Assembly (NCBI GenBank): GCA_004009845.1
Contig: RMBW01000051.1
Coordinates: 62,001-126,000, forward strand
DNA length: 64,000 nt
Direction of reading: 5' to 3'
Source of the DNA: Davidsoniella eucalypti
Taxonomy: Eukaryota > Ascomycota > Sordariomycetes > Microascales > Ceratocystidaceae
The notes beneath the pieces were generated by a model, which saw nothing but the letters and a program-made list of their open reading frames with translations, was not told the DNA's origin and searched no databases. Positions 11,239-22,869 of the stretch are shown piece by piece (within the stretch, counting starts at the first letter, position 1; every line of letters begins with the position of its first letter). Position numbers and translations under genes: made by a program.

Positions 11239-11910
11239 AGTGCGCCCGCTAAGCAACCACAACCGCGCCAGCAACATGAACAACACCAAGAACAGTCATC
11301 GCTATCTTCACCATTACCAGTACTACTACCAAAACACCAAGACTTGGACCTAGTACCCACTAAGGCTGATAATAATAACTGCCCTTCCACATGTTCGTAT
11401 TGGCCCTCTCATAGTGGTGTCGAGGTCGAGTCATCGACCAACGAATCTCTCTCTTCTTTTGCGTCGCCTGCACGCTCCAGTTCCGTCTACAGTGTCTCTA
11501 GTAGTTCGCCTACACGACTTGGGTATTCCGATGAAACGCAGCGCCGTAATCCCCAAGCGGCTCCATCTGCATCTTCGTCACGGCATGACAAAGTAGTAAG
11601 TAAGTGGTCTCAAAAACGTGTCAGGCATACTTCGACTTCTACACTGCCAGGACCTAGTAGTTTAAATTCTCTAGCCAACGGTAGTTCAATTAGTCCTAGT
11701 AATACTGAGAGTGTATCATCAAATGTCCCTCATAATATTGGTACTACTGATGCTGCTATGACCACTAATACTACTGCGGAAGGTTCTGTTCAAACAGCAC
11801 AAAAGGAATGGTCTTATTTCCCTAATGATGGCTCTCCATGGCTCTTTAAGCGGGAATCAAAGCGAAGACTCGGGCGTACACGAACTCAATCAAAGATCTT
11901 GGAGTCTTAA
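11239..11910 (+). other. Open frame continuing in phase after the GCN5 stop codon (223 codons)
   Basis: Directly after the TAG at 11236-11238 the same frame stays open for 223 sense codons and ends at TAA 11908-11910. The translation is a Ser/Thr/Gln/Pro-rich, apparently disordered stretch. It begins SAPAKQPQPRQQHEQH and ends with a more structured, basic tail (KEWSYFPNDGSPW, then KRESKRRLGRTRTQSKILES). There is no ATG near its start in this frame. The first in-frame ATG lies far downstream, so it is not a convincing independent gene. No intron that would remove the stop was found. Options are stop-codon readthrough giving an extended Gcn5, a spliced isoform with an unseen donor, an independent gene with a missed 5' exon, or a chance open 3' UTR. 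Known Gcn5 proteins end at EWSHLE, so any extension would be specific to this lineage. Confidence 0.4.
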
Positions 11911-12519
11911 ACATCATCAAGTCGTTGTATTATCAAGCCAAGACTTGATTTTTTTTTTTTTTTTTTTTCAGGCTTCTTTTTTTTTGCGGGGTTTGAATCT
12001 TTCTCTGGATTTATATAGAGTTCCCTTGTAATTTTATCCTCTTCTATATTTTTACTCCTTATGCTGTATAATGAGTAAGAAAAAACGGTATCAAGAATTT
12101 CTCTTGTTCGAATAAAGGGATCTATTTCTACGAGCTTTGTTGTAGCTCTTAATCATTATTTATAACCTGGCTTCAAAAAAGAAATATTAATATTTGTACA
12201 TTGTTAGTTGCTCAATCTTCAGGACTCCATGTGCTTTATGTGGTCATGTTAGATGTAGTTGGATTTTATGTATATGATATAGAAGCAATAAGTAGAAAAG
12301 TTGCTTTAAAAAAATGGGATGATAGTAAAATGTTTAACGCCAATGTCAACAAAGGAAATTAAGAAGGAAAATACGACATATAAGATAGTGTTGGTATCAC
12401 ATGAGACAAAAAAAAACATGAGAAGAAGAAGAACAGAAAAAGAAAAAGAAAAATACAAAACACCAGGAGAACAAAAACCAAAAGCACATGTCAGATTCTT
12501 CTTTCTTCTTCCTCTTCAC
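11911..12519. other. Intergenic between the GCN5 region and the DUF7514-type gene
   Basis: This AT-rich convergent spacer of about 600 bases must hold the 3' ends of both transcripts. It contains a run of 20 T at 11949-11968 and a purine-rich run near 12418-12455. No gene is seen. Confidence 0.6.
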
Positions 12520-14802
12520 TTAGTAATACAATCCGCTCGCCCTTTGTCTTGTCCGGTCCATGTCTGTATGGCTCTTAGACCGTCTCGATTCCGCGGAAAC
12601 TCTTGCTGCCGCCGACGCCCGCGGAGGTCTCGGCGGATCTCCGGCAGTTCCGCTAGCCGCAGCGCCACCACCAGCACCACCACCCGGCAATCCGGCACCG
12701 CCCGGATCCTCGTAGCGTACGGTCCCACGGCCCGCCTTGTATTCGCGTCGGTCGAACTCGCGATCACTCTCTCGTCCATCTCTGTCTGCGCTGCGGTGTA
12801 CGTTTCTGAATGCGCCGCCAGTGGGCGTCCGGTCGTCTTCGTCGGAGAACTCGGAGTCGAGGGTATCCGGCTCTGCGACGCGCGGTGCACGTACCCTCCG
12901 CGCGGTGCCGGATCTGTTTAGGCCACTGATGGCACTGGGCGGGACCCGGTCTCTGCTACCTGCGCGCCACTGCTGGTCGCGAATACGGCCCCCGTCTCCT
13001 CTATCGCGGGAGGACTCGCGCGAGGCTGAGCCGCCGCCGGATATGATGTTCCAGAGAGTGTCGAGGGCGCCACCACGGCGCTTGCTGGAGCTGTGGGCGT
13101 GGGTGCCACTGTGCGGGTCTTTGTCATCTGTATGGTACGGTGGACGACCGCGAGGCGAGGCGGGTGACACGTTGAATGGCATGTTGCGGGGTACAGACTG
13201 TTCTACAGACACGCGGATCTGCGGGTTATTGCTGTTGCTACCGCTGCTCGATGTGCTATGGCTGCCACCAGGCGGGCTTTCGTCGTCGAGTCGCGATGCA
13301 ATATGGTCGCTTCGGCGGCGTTGAGTGCGGTGGTATAGCGGCGATCTAGGCGATCTAGGCGAGCGTGGTGAGGTTGTGCAGGATCCGAAGCCTTCAGTGT
13401 CGGATATGAAGGATCCCATGGACGCTCGAGAGCCGGCCGAAGATGGCGAAAACGGTGCGCGGGAGATTGGGACGTTGGCGGAGAGATGACGCAGCATTTC
13501 CGGACGCTTTCGGGGCGCTGCCCGGGCAGTCGATGTGCCGTCGGACGACGGACTGGGCGCACGACGGCGGATCTCCGGACCTCGTCCGTAGTCTGCTTCT
13601 TCGCGAGTCGAAGCCATGCGCTCAGGCTTGTTCGCCAGGCCGCTCGAGCTGTGCATGGAGGTATATGCCTTAGCAGGCACAGTTCCATATGTGCTGCTGT
13701 ACTTAGCATTAGGCGTGTTACTGTCGTAGGAATCGGCGCGTTCTCTCTCGCTATACGAGGGGGGCATTCTATCGAAACTGCGCATGCGTGCATGACTGTG
13801 GCTCGTCCGACGGCGGCCGTCACTATCGTCGTCTTCGGCCTTGGGCGTGGTGAAATCGCGCGGGAGCGACGCAGAGCTGGACCGGGCATGTCGGTGAACA
13901 TATGACGCCGCCGATGCTGATGCGGCTGCGGCGGCGGCGGCACCGGCATTAGCTGCCGCTTCGGCTGCCGCAGCGGGGTCTACGGTGCGTGGACTCACGC
14001 CTTCACGGCCTCGATCGTGGTATGGGTCTCTCGGGCTGGTCTGTCGTGAAGTGTCGGTGTCGGTGTCGTATCTATGGTCTCTTTCCCGCTCTTGCAGACG
14101 CTCCAAGCGACGCTTGAGCTTGTCGCCGCAGCGGCTGTGCCAATCTGTGACTTCTTGGTCGGGCTGCATGTTGAAGACGACTGAAGGTAGAGTTGGTGGG
14201 AACTTCTGGCCGGTGACGGGATGTTTGAGATGGAAATTGCGAACCGAGAATTGCATGAACCGGACGTTATCTGCGGGACTCAGTAGAATCTGGAGCGAAA
14301 GCCACCGCGCAAAGCCGTATCTTGTGAGCGCGGGTATGCTAGGCGGCTTGAACGGGTCGGCACTGGGTTCGAGACTATGCGATGCGCCGATGGTGCTGAG
14401 AATCTGTGATAATACCGAGTTGCCGGTCTTGAGCCAAAACCCTACTGGATGTTAGTTTGTCTTCATATACGACTAGTTGGGTTGGCAACTTACCATCCCA
14501 GCTTTCGCCAGCAGACACAAGGCGGTAAAACTCTGCCATCTTCTGTGGCGTCAGGCGCTGGACTGTCTTGTCGCCGACATTCATAGCCTGTCCAAGTGAA
14601 CGTGTGTGAGTATATATGCGTTGTTAGAATGACAAAGAACACGGGGTCTATCGCTTACAATGTAATCTGCTAATGATGTGGCTAGGTCGATGAACTGCGT
14701 AGTCGGCTCTGGAGGGCGGCCTGGCTGCTTCACGAACATGTCTCTGTATAGGATCGGCTCACTCGACCCAGGGCCGGAAGCCGATCTGGTTGATGGGGCC
14801 AT
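12520..14802 (-). CDS. DUF7514-type fungal protein with a long disordered C-terminus
   Basis: Three exons, 14802-14659, 14587-14494 and 14441-12520, give 719 residues. The introns have GTAAGC/GTAAGT donors, TTCTAAC and AACTAAC branch sites and CAG/TAG acceptors. The first 200 residues form the only ordered part. It starts with FIDLATSLADYI, then LTPQKMAEFYRLV, RYGFARWLSLQILLSP and NFHLKHPVTGQKFPP, and ends VTDWHSRCGDKLKRRLERL. This order of elements is that of the DUF7514 domain of filamentous ascomycetes, whose function is unknown to me. The remaining 500 residues are Ser/Arg/Asp/Pro-rich with an Ala-rich run, SPRSPRSPRSP repeats and mixed-charge stretches. One short amphipathic patch (ALDTLWNIISGG) lies inside. 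Such proteins are probably phosphorylated scaffolds, but this is inference. Plus-strand frames over the same DNA are shadows. The gene is convergent with GCN5. Confidence 0.82.
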
Positions 14803-17502
14803 CGTGTAGGATAGAACGGACTATCGACCGCCTGTTCGCAGAAGAGGGATATCAGAGAAGGGAAAATCAGAGATGTCCAAGGAGTGAGGCTCCGTGGCGT
14901 AGGTGGGAAGATGCTAGTAAGATAGAATTGAAAAAGGATGGTGTGGGCGGCTAGTCCAGTAGCGCCACTACGATTGCGAGTTCGATAGAGGCCGTCAAGC
15001 TGCGAATAGAGGCAGTTTTGTCGACTTGCCTGGTGGACGGTGCAACAAGTCAAGTGTGCCGAGTTCCAGCGTCGGTTCGTGCTATAGAGCGACTGTGTGT
15101 GGAAGATAGAAGAAAGAAATCGCGGCCAACAGCCAAAGCAGTGCGAGATGGTTGGATGGAAGAAGCGTGGCCTGGAGTAGATCGAGTGTTGCTGGTTCTG
15201 AAAGCCGCAGAGTAAGAGAATCGCAAGCGAGGTATCAGTGACAAGCGAGAGATGAGAGGAGAGAAAGCCCGTCCTAGAATGGTCTATGCAGTACGAGGAA
15301 TGGATTCGTTTGAATGCCCTGTCAGGAACCAAAAAAGACCAAGAGAGAACGCAGAGGAAGGCCCAAAAGAGAAAGAAAAACAAAGGGAAAAAGGTCAAGC
15401 CACTCAGTAGTTGCAGTAGTTGCAGTACTAGCCGTAGCACGTGTAGCAAGCACGGCGATCTGGCGATCAAGCGAGGCAGGCCAACTATGCTATGCTAAGC
15501 CCCGAGGGTGCAGCAGTGTGATATAATATATGCAGCAGGGACGCACATATACGTACTGTACATATATCTGTAAGGCTAGCGAGAAGCGAGCCAGGCAGAC
15601 TTGACAGTGACTGTCCTGAAAAATGAAGGAAAAAAAAAAGAAGAAAAAGAAAAAGAAAAGAAAATAGGCCTATGTTATGCACGGGATTTTATCGCGGGGA
15701 CGTGCCAATCTCGAAATGACACACCCAATCTTGACGTTTCCCGACTCTACAAACTAAAGCTGTATAAAAATGTAGATCGCCTGGTATGTGTAGCGGATTC
15801 TTTTGTTCTCAGACTCGCTCGCTCTTGGCCGATACAACGGAAGAATCAAGAGCTTATACTAGAGGGTTAGCAGTACGCGGACAAAGACGGACTAACCCAC
15901 AAGCCAGCCAACAGCTCCAGCTTGGAAGAAAGAAAAGAACGCAATGACGTTGGTCGAGCCAGAACGTTGTAAGGACAGGGCGTCGTTTTGAAATCGCAGA
16001 AAAAAAAAAGGACGGGCTGCGGCGCATGGGCCAAAAGAGACCAGACAGGCCCAAAGTTCGAGCCTAGTCTATCTGCACAGTGCCGTCATATCTCAATACG
16101 CTAAAGACTCGGTCTTTGTCTTTTGACAGCCTCTTGGTTTTTTTCTTCTTCCTGAAGCTGTGATCACAAAAGAGTCTCACGAGAAGAAGAAGAAAATAAA
16201 TAACACTGGATATATCTCACTGGTCAGCTGCTGGTAGTTCTAGTTAAGATGTACACTTGTCTTGTTATGATGCACCAGTAGTTTCCCAATCTCCATCTTG
16301 TCCTGGTTTTCTATTGGACGCTCCACCGAACCGAACCGCACTATGCTTCCATGTATTTCCAGAACAGAGTGTGCTTATTAATCTACATCTAGACTTATTC
16401 GCTTGTACACCAACACCCCGTTATGGAAATAAAACAGTGTCTCTGTATCTTTCTGCACTGTTGTCCCCCATTATTGTATACAGATAATTGCACTTTTCAT
16501 CCTTGCCTCGTCCCCCACACATCCAAAACACTCTGCTACTTTTCAAGTTTGTATAGCCCGATTTTGCTGTAACTCGTAGTCCTCACTAGGGGTTGGCTCT
16601 CTTACATACAACGAACTACCAGTATTCGTTATCTGCTTACTCGGTACACCGTATCCTGTATCTCCGGCCCGTCGTACGGCATCCCGTATATGTCAATTCC
16701 TCGTTCATGTATATGTACATATCTGTCTGTATATATGTACAACCAAACTACATATGTATGCACTGTGTATACGATAAGCTGTACTTCAACAATCACACTT
16801 GTGCACACTTACACAAGACCCAAGCCACAGTCATTCAAGAAAACGACATCACCAGGAATAGTTCATCAGAGTCATCTGCCCGATAGCCTAATCAATCACC
16901 TGTCTCCTTCTTAATCACATCTTACAACCATGACTTTAAAGATGTCGGCATATATTTATTTGTACTATTATTTAAAATCACACGTAGCGTAACTATCGTG
17001 GCTAGCCATGCTATCCTTCTTTTTCTAGAACATCTCTCACTTTCGCATGACACATTAATGCATTCTAACCCCGTCCTTTAACATCGTTTTTATTTAGGAA
17101 AATTCCTATTGTTGTTCTCCCCAGCGTTCTCTGACACCTTTTCTCTACGTTAATGCCTGTTTGCTTGACAAACCTAGCTATTGAAATTAGAACCACCATC
17201 CATGTTTAGTTAGGGTTAATTAAAAGTCTTGTCACAATTAAAAGTAGAAGGATATGCCTAGTTACTATTTGTTTGATTTCTAGGTTTTGTTTAATGCATC
17301 AATGGTAAAAACTGTTGTTCTATTACAATCGGTGAATAATCATGCAATAACTACCATTCTATAACACATAGACTGTCAGCCCTAACAATAATAGAAAATA
17401 CGCGTATGCCATTGCCAGAGAAATTTAACAAGAAAAAAACAAGAATGAATAGGTAAGAAAGGATAAATGCAATCCGAAAAAAAGTATCCAAGACTTTCAT
17501 CA
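14803..17502. other. Intergenic, 2.7 kb, no gene recognised
   Basis: The DNA between the start of the DUF7514-type gene and the end of the F-box/ankyrin gene. It is likely to hold a long 5' leader for the former and the 3' UTR of the latter. It contains a purine-rich run at 15625-15665 and ATATGTAC-type repeats near 16690-16760. The open frames present are short and have no recognisable family features. Confidence 0.55.
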
Positions 17503-19005
17503 TCATTTACAATAGAAACACTCCTTTTCACGAGAGATGCTCGGTGCTCGACTGGCTGGATAGAGTGCTGCCATGCATCTAAACAGAGATGGAAATGGCA
17601 GTGTCTGCTGAACTATCTCAGGCGTAAACTGTCGAGAAAAGAAACACCCGTTGTCAGCTAGGAACACTGTAGCCGTAACCCAAGCTTTGAAGCCCGGTGA
17701 ATCTTCGAATGATGCATCGTCCCGTAGAAACTTCTGCACTTTGAGAAACCCAAAATCTAGCGCCGTCGTAGAATTAGCCGCTCGGTGCCGGACATCTGCG
17801 CCATGCTTGACTAACTTTTGCAGTGTAGCTACTGTTAGAGAGTTGGGGGTTGCCATGGCATGATGAAGAGCCGTGTAGCCCCTCGTATCCACAACACGTG
17901 TTGCGTTGCTGTCCAACTCCAAGATGGCATCGATGACATTGATGAAGCTCTTGCGACTCGCCATGTGTATGGCGTGCAGTCCCGTTCGTGGATTGAGAAT
18001 GTGATTGGCTTTTGCCCGTAGCAGGTTCATAGCAACCGTGTCGCGGTGGAGATCGAGAGCAAAGTATAGGGGAGTGATGATGTCTGTTCTGTCGACCTTG
18101 TACTGGAAAAGGGCAACATCGTCGTCTAGTATCTCCAATAGTGAGTGACGCATGACGGCGTTAGTGGTATTCTGTGCAATGAAACGGCCGAATAGTGGAA
18201 CATTGATATTCGCCTTCTGATAGATCATGATATTGATCATCTTGACCCAGTCCTGGTCTTTATGAAGAATCATGTAAAAAAGTACTGGTAGGTCATTGGG
18301 CAACAAGAATATGTTTTCCTGCGGCTGTAGTTTATGCTTCAAACATACGGAAGCACCATCAATGGAGCCTATCTTGGCTGCTCTGGATAGAGCAGAAGAG
18401 TTGTCGAACTGCCTGTTACACAAATAGATGTGAGCTGTCAGTTGGCTATACATTGTATGGCATGTAGCAGCCAGAGAAAGCAAATCCTTCTAGGTTATTG
18501 GGCTCTTCGGGCCGCCGATTTGACAAAGGCGATGGGTCTCATCTCGATCCAAAAGAATGTCCGCTAATATGAAGTCACAGACCGCTGATAAAATCATGCT
18601 ACCTAGTCCGATAAGGCTATACGAGCTGGATATCTTCGGGTCTATAATATCTGTAGACGCGCCATCACCGTTGAGGTCAGACATGGTGAGTGAGCGCTTA
18701 GGGCAAGACTGTTTCTGCACCGCAAGTAGCTCATCGCGAACCTGGTATTTATTACGTACTGCAAGGCGCTGTTGTTTCTTAGATGCAGTACGAATCAAAT
18801 CCGGGGGCCGCTTGTATCGGAACGGGTTGTTAGCGACTTCATATGTAAATGTAAAATCCCTCGAAATCTGACTCCCGGTGGCCGAAAAAATTTCGACCGC
18901 AGATATTGAGTCAAAAGAGTCTTCGTCTTTTATTGGCTTTTGAAACTCTTGGAATGTATGTTGAGAGGAAGAGTCCTGACTGTTGGAAACGGGAGAAAGG
19001 TCCAT
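17503..19005 (-). pseudogene. F-box-like / ankyrin-repeat protein interrupted by one in-frame TAG
   Basis: A single frame runs from ATG 19005 (MDLSPVSNS) to TGA 17503-17505 and is broken only by TAG at 18490-18492. The upstream part is 171 codons, Ser-rich and of unknown type. Immediately after the stop the frame reads KDLLSLAATCHTMYSQL, which is the second half of an F-box-like motif. Next come about 300 residues with ankyrin-like units (TGLHAIHMASRKSF, RGYTALHHAMATPNS, LVKHGADVRHRA). Proteins of this design recruit substrates to SCF ubiquitin ligases or act as unknown adaptors in filamentous fungi. The stop falls inside the F-box, so neither half alone carries an intact domain. I found no convincing intron removing the TAG. 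It may be a young pseudogene, a readthrough gene, a real intron with weak signals, or a sequencing error. A start at ATG within TCHTMYS would lose the F-box. Confidence 0.6.
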
Positions 19006-19251
19006 ACTAATCAAGAATAACAGTGGTATATCCCACTGAACCTGGATAGTTGATGTCGTGATAAACAATGTAGGGTTGGTATTAAGCAATGTCCATAACT
19101 AAATCGAGATAAAAAGCAAAGGATGTGGTTGATGAAGAGGCAGATGTATCGTGAAGAAAGAGGATGGTATATATGCGGAAGATAAACAATGGCTACCACG
19201 AAGTGATATTCACAAAACCGGTCTTTCCATTGACGCCCCGATATGCATATA

Positions 19252-19914
19252 CTAAGGAGATGTCATTACCAGAGTATTCAAGTTATAGGTTTTGCCATCT
19301 TCCACTGAACTCCAGTTAATCGCAACCCTAAAGCCAAGCTTCCTCATCACGTTCCCACTTCTATCATTCAGTGTATCGACAACAGCCTGTAGCGCTTCAT
19401 CTACAACCTGGCCATCCACGATTTCCTCACCTAACTTTCCACCCACCACACACGTTCTTCTTTCCACTTGAATCTCGACCTCCTCACGAGGAAGTTTCCA
19501 CCATACATCGAGGAATGCCCTCAGCGCCTCCGTCGCATATCCTTTACCCCAGAACTCCTTCTTGAACATATAACCCAACTCCGGCCAACCTTGTGTTCCG
19601 ATACGGCGATGGTTGCCGACTTGGCCGATAAAAGCGCCGGTTGCACGGTCGTATACACAGAGATTCCAGGTTTCTGTGTCTTTGGGTGGGAGCCAGACGG
19701 ACATGGATTTACGTGTGGCGGCTAGGTCGGCGTCGACGCAGCCATTGGCTGACCACGCCATGACTTCTTCTTGGGCCCGTAAAGAGTGGATGTCGGCTTC
19801 GTGCTCTAGAGAAGATGGTTTGATGATGAGTCTCTCTGTGTTGATAACTGCCCGCTCCGTGGTTGCCTGGTAGGGCATCTTTGGAAGCGTTGTTTTGACA
19901 GTGACTTTGTCCAT
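19252..19914 (-). CDS. GNAT-family N-acetyltransferase (RimJ/RimL-like)
   Basis: An intronless frame of 220 residues from ATG 19914. It has the layout of the Acetyltransf_3 (RimJ/RimL-type) family. The first strand is TERLIIKPSSLEHEADIHSL, followed by a substrate-side segment and the central strand AFIGQVGNHR. The acetyl-CoA-binding motif is FWGKGYATEALRAF (about residues 120-133). The C-terminal helix has the NDRSGNVMRKLGFR signature. Such enzymes move an acetyl group from acetyl-CoA to an amino group of a protein, amino acid or small molecule. The substrate cannot be read from the sequence. No signal peptide is present, so it is cytosolic. An insertion with GGKLGEEIVDGQVVDE between the motif and the last helix is longer than usual. 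The gene lies upstream of the broken F-box/ankyrin gene on the same strand. Confidence 0.82.
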   Translation of the reverse strand: MDKVTVKTTLPKMPYQATTERAVINTERLIIKPSSLEHEADIHSLRAQEEVMAWSANGCVDADLAATRKSMSVWLPPKDTETWNLCVYDRATGAFIGQVGNHRRIGTQGWPELGYMFKKEFWGKGYATEALRAFLDVWWKLPREEVEIQVERRTCVVGGKLGEEIVDGQVVDEALQAVVDTLNDRSGNVMRKLGFRVAINWSSVEDGKTYNLNTLVMTSP

Positions 19915-20906
19915 TGTGAATGTAGTAATAAAGATGAGATAAGCAACGAGTGGAAAGTTTAAGGAGGTCTGTTGGCAAAAAAGGTTGTCTGGATATAAAA
20001 CAACAAAATCTCGATGTTGGCTGATAGATATATCTTCTTATATCCGCTTGCCGCTGAAGGAGTCAGACCGAAGGTGACTCAGATCGGCATAGCTTTCAAG
20101 TGGCTAGCATCTCAATGCACCAGACGCCGTATGGACCACAATGGATATCGACGCTAGGGAGCTCACTAATGTGATTCAAAGGATCCTCGCTCATGCCTGC
20201 CCTCAAAAAGGCATTGATTGGGGTTGGATGGCACCAAGATAGTGATTACTGCACGAGGAATTTATTGATATTTCAAGATCTAGATGTCTTTGTTCGTAAA
20301 ATCCTTTCCTTATTACTAGTTGTGTCTTCGTAGTGGCTCATCACTATACTAAGAGTGTGAGGGAAAGACTATCTTTTATAAATCCATTTCCCATATTTTG
20401 ATATCCCCGGCCCAAGAAAAACAATCGATATAGAAATACAAGAATCAAGCAGAGAAAAAAAATACATGAAGGTGTCTCGTAGATCAACTACTGCTACTAC
20501 TGGAGTTTCCCACTCTAACTGCTCCCAACATAATAGACGATGTCTTTGAATATTCCCCTCATAAGCTGCGAGAAAAAATAAAAAGTTATACTCCTGTCAG
20601 TCTATATCATCTCATTCTTCGTTTAGTTGAACGACGATATTTATTCTACTACGTTCAATCAAACCAAAGAAGTGGACGAAGAGGGTGAAGAAAGGAAGGG
20701 ATACATATTGGGGGCTTGTTTTTGTGTAGCACCTCTCAGTTGGACTTCGTAAAAGCGTTATTCGTTTTGTTTGTTTTTTGATTCAGCTGATTCTTTTTTT
20801 TAATTGCCCATCCTATGGAGCAAATGCATGATATTTCCATTTGACCGTAATGAACACCCTCGAAAACCCAAACCGAAAGACCGCCAACATGCTAGAAACA
20901 ATACGC
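19915..20906. other. Intergenic between GNAT and eL20 genes
   Basis: About 1 kb of AT-rich sequence between the GNAT start and the eL20 stop, both on the minus strand. It must contain the eL20 3' UTR and the GNAT promoter. I see no gene or structured repeat in it. Confidence 0.6.
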
Positions 20907-22135
20907 TTAAGCAAAGGTGGTAGGTCTCTGGGCGGAGAAGATCTTCTTGCTGCCGTTCTTGGCGCTGCGGTGGGGCAGGGGGAAGGACAGGTTCTTGGTA
21001 AGAAGCTGCTTGATGTAAGGACGCTTGACATCATCGGTCTTCTCGATCTCGACAACACGGAGGATCTATGAGTCGTGATGACAGCGTTAGTTTTCTGTCT
21101 AATGACATAATCTGGAAGTTTGTTTCAACTTACGTGGATCGACCGGAAGCGAGCACGGTGGCGAGCAGCCATATCAGAGTACAGAGACTCAACGGCAGCC
21201 GTTCTGGACAGCTCACGGTACTCCTTGTACATGTTGTGAGTGCCAGAGCGAGAGTCGTAGCGGACCCAGACACCGAAGTTCTTGACCTTCTCGGGGTGGT
21301 TCTCGGTAATCTATAAGAAATCTCATTAGTCTCGGATTCCTTCAATAGAATGAAGTAGAAAATTGCGAGACGGAGAAATTTTGCTGTCATATATGCTTGG
21401 AAGTCTTTGCGTCCCGATAGCGTATAACGAATAGCAGAATTCCCGTCCGGCGTCTTCTATTTTGGATAAGTTTTCTCACCTCCTTGACGCTGACGATCTC
21501 ACCAGTGGCCTTCTTGACCTTCTTCAGGCCGCGAAGGAAGTACCAGTAACGAGACTTCGCAACAATGGTGTTGGGGGCGAAGATGGCCATGCGGTACAGA
21601 GCCGGCGAGGGGTTAGCCTCGGTGGGCAGGTGACGACCGATAACTTCGTACTCTCTGAGGCGAGCTGAGAATGGGAAAAAAAAACATGTTAGTCGATCGT
21701 TCCTGACGCGGGTCTGTTCGGTGGATGTTGATTTGAAAGAGATAGCCGAATTCGTCGTGTGGTGATTTAAATCTGTGGTGCTTTTTCCTGGTGTCATGGC
21801 GAACGTTTCTGGATATAATATTTGGAGGGGCTGTCGATATGCTCGTAGATGATACCATGTAGATAAGGGTTTCGCTTGGTTCCATGCTGGTGGGAGCCCC
21901 TCAAGCGCCGAATGTACATCTTGACAGCCGTAAAGTGATGCTCATTAGGGCTGTTCTGAGTTCTCGATTTATGCTTGCTTCGTCGTACATCATGTCGTCA
22001 AATCGTATTCGATCGCCGAGAAAATATAGCACCACAGATCGCCACAGTCCAAGTCGTTCGGTAATCGTGAATAAATCGATGTGTTGAAGGAGGAATTATT
22101 TTGTGTTGAAATATTCTTTATATGTGCTTACCCAT
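20907..22135 (-). CDS. RPL20: 60S ribosomal protein eL20 (L20/L18a)
   Basis: Four coding exons, 22135-22132, 21664-21480, 21310-21134 and 21065-20907, sum to 525 nt and 174 residues. The first coding exon is only ATGG; the next codon is completed across a 467-nt intron. A tiny first exon followed by a long intron is common in ribosomal protein genes. The protein starts MARLREYEVIGRHLPTE and continues with SRYWYFLRGLKKVKKATGEI, HPEKVKNFGVWVRYDSRSG, SDMAARHRARFRSIH and KRPYIKQLLTKNLSFPLPHR. This is the eL20 signature along its whole length. It is a structural component of the large ribosomal subunit, near the base of the central protuberance. Introns have GTAAGC, GTGAGA and GTAAGT donors. The gene is divergent from CSN12 across a 734-bp region. 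Confidence 0.95.
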
Positions 22136-22869
22136 CTGGAAATATCTTGTTAGTATACTGCTAAAATAGAAAGAAAAAAAAACAACAGCAAAAAAGGACA
22201 AACGACAACAACAAGAAGAAGTTAGATCGCGATGCAAGTGATTATGAGGTATCAACCTACTTTTTCTGATTTTTGGCTATGGTTGTGCTAAAATTTCGAC
22301 GAAAGATTCAAAAGACTCCACACAACAAACGGAAAGTCAGTGATGGGCCAGAGTCAGAATACTTTTTTTTTTTTGCGTGAGTGAGGGTTTTCGGAACCTA
22401 AAGTTGTGTGCGACGCCACATACCGCCACAGTAGATGTTGCCCCGGATTGAAACTGTCAACTTTTTTTTTTCTGATTGTCAAGAATGTGGCGTCGGACTT
22501 CGTTACATTAGAAACCCTGACATGTGAGGCGTCGTGTTAGGTGGGTCTCTTGCCTAGCCAATCAGAAGGTTAGCGCAAAGTTGACGGAGGAAGCTTTGGG
22601 TTGTCAAAGTTAGGCCTAGAGCTTAACATTACGATTAGATGGATATGGAATTACGACAAAACAACCTGTATTCCATCCCACCATCTGCAATAGCTCATCT
22701 AAAGCTGATGAATTTGTAGTGTTTATGCTGTCAAAGGTACTCTAATTTTGGCCCCGAATAATTATAAGAAGCTTAACAATTGCATTCGCCGTTCTTTACC
22801 GTCTTTCTGCCAGCTTCTTGTCTACATCAGCCCCTCCCACTCACCACCATATAATACATCTTGGTCACC
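22136..22869. promoter_or_regulatory. Divergent promoter region eL20 / CSN12
   Basis: These 734 bases separate the eL20 start (minus) and the CSN12 start (plus). The region contains T runs near 22366-22375 and 22461-22470. A CCAAT box in the context GCCAATCAGA lies at about 22558. A palindromic TAGGCCTA lies at about 22611-22618. In fungi such elements are common promoter signals. Which gene each serves is inference. Confidence 0.5.

Noticed and set aside
13203..13949. Alternative minus-strand frame of 248 codons inside the DUF7514-type gene
   Set aside because: It overlaps the third exon of a gene whose spliced frame carries the conserved N-terminal domain. The frame is a by-product of high GC content.
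11236..18492. Reassigned UAG codon in this organism
   Set aside because: RAD1 also ends in TAG and is followed within a few codons by several more TAGs in frame. Other genes here end normally in TAA, TGA or TAG. UAG therefore behaves as a stop.
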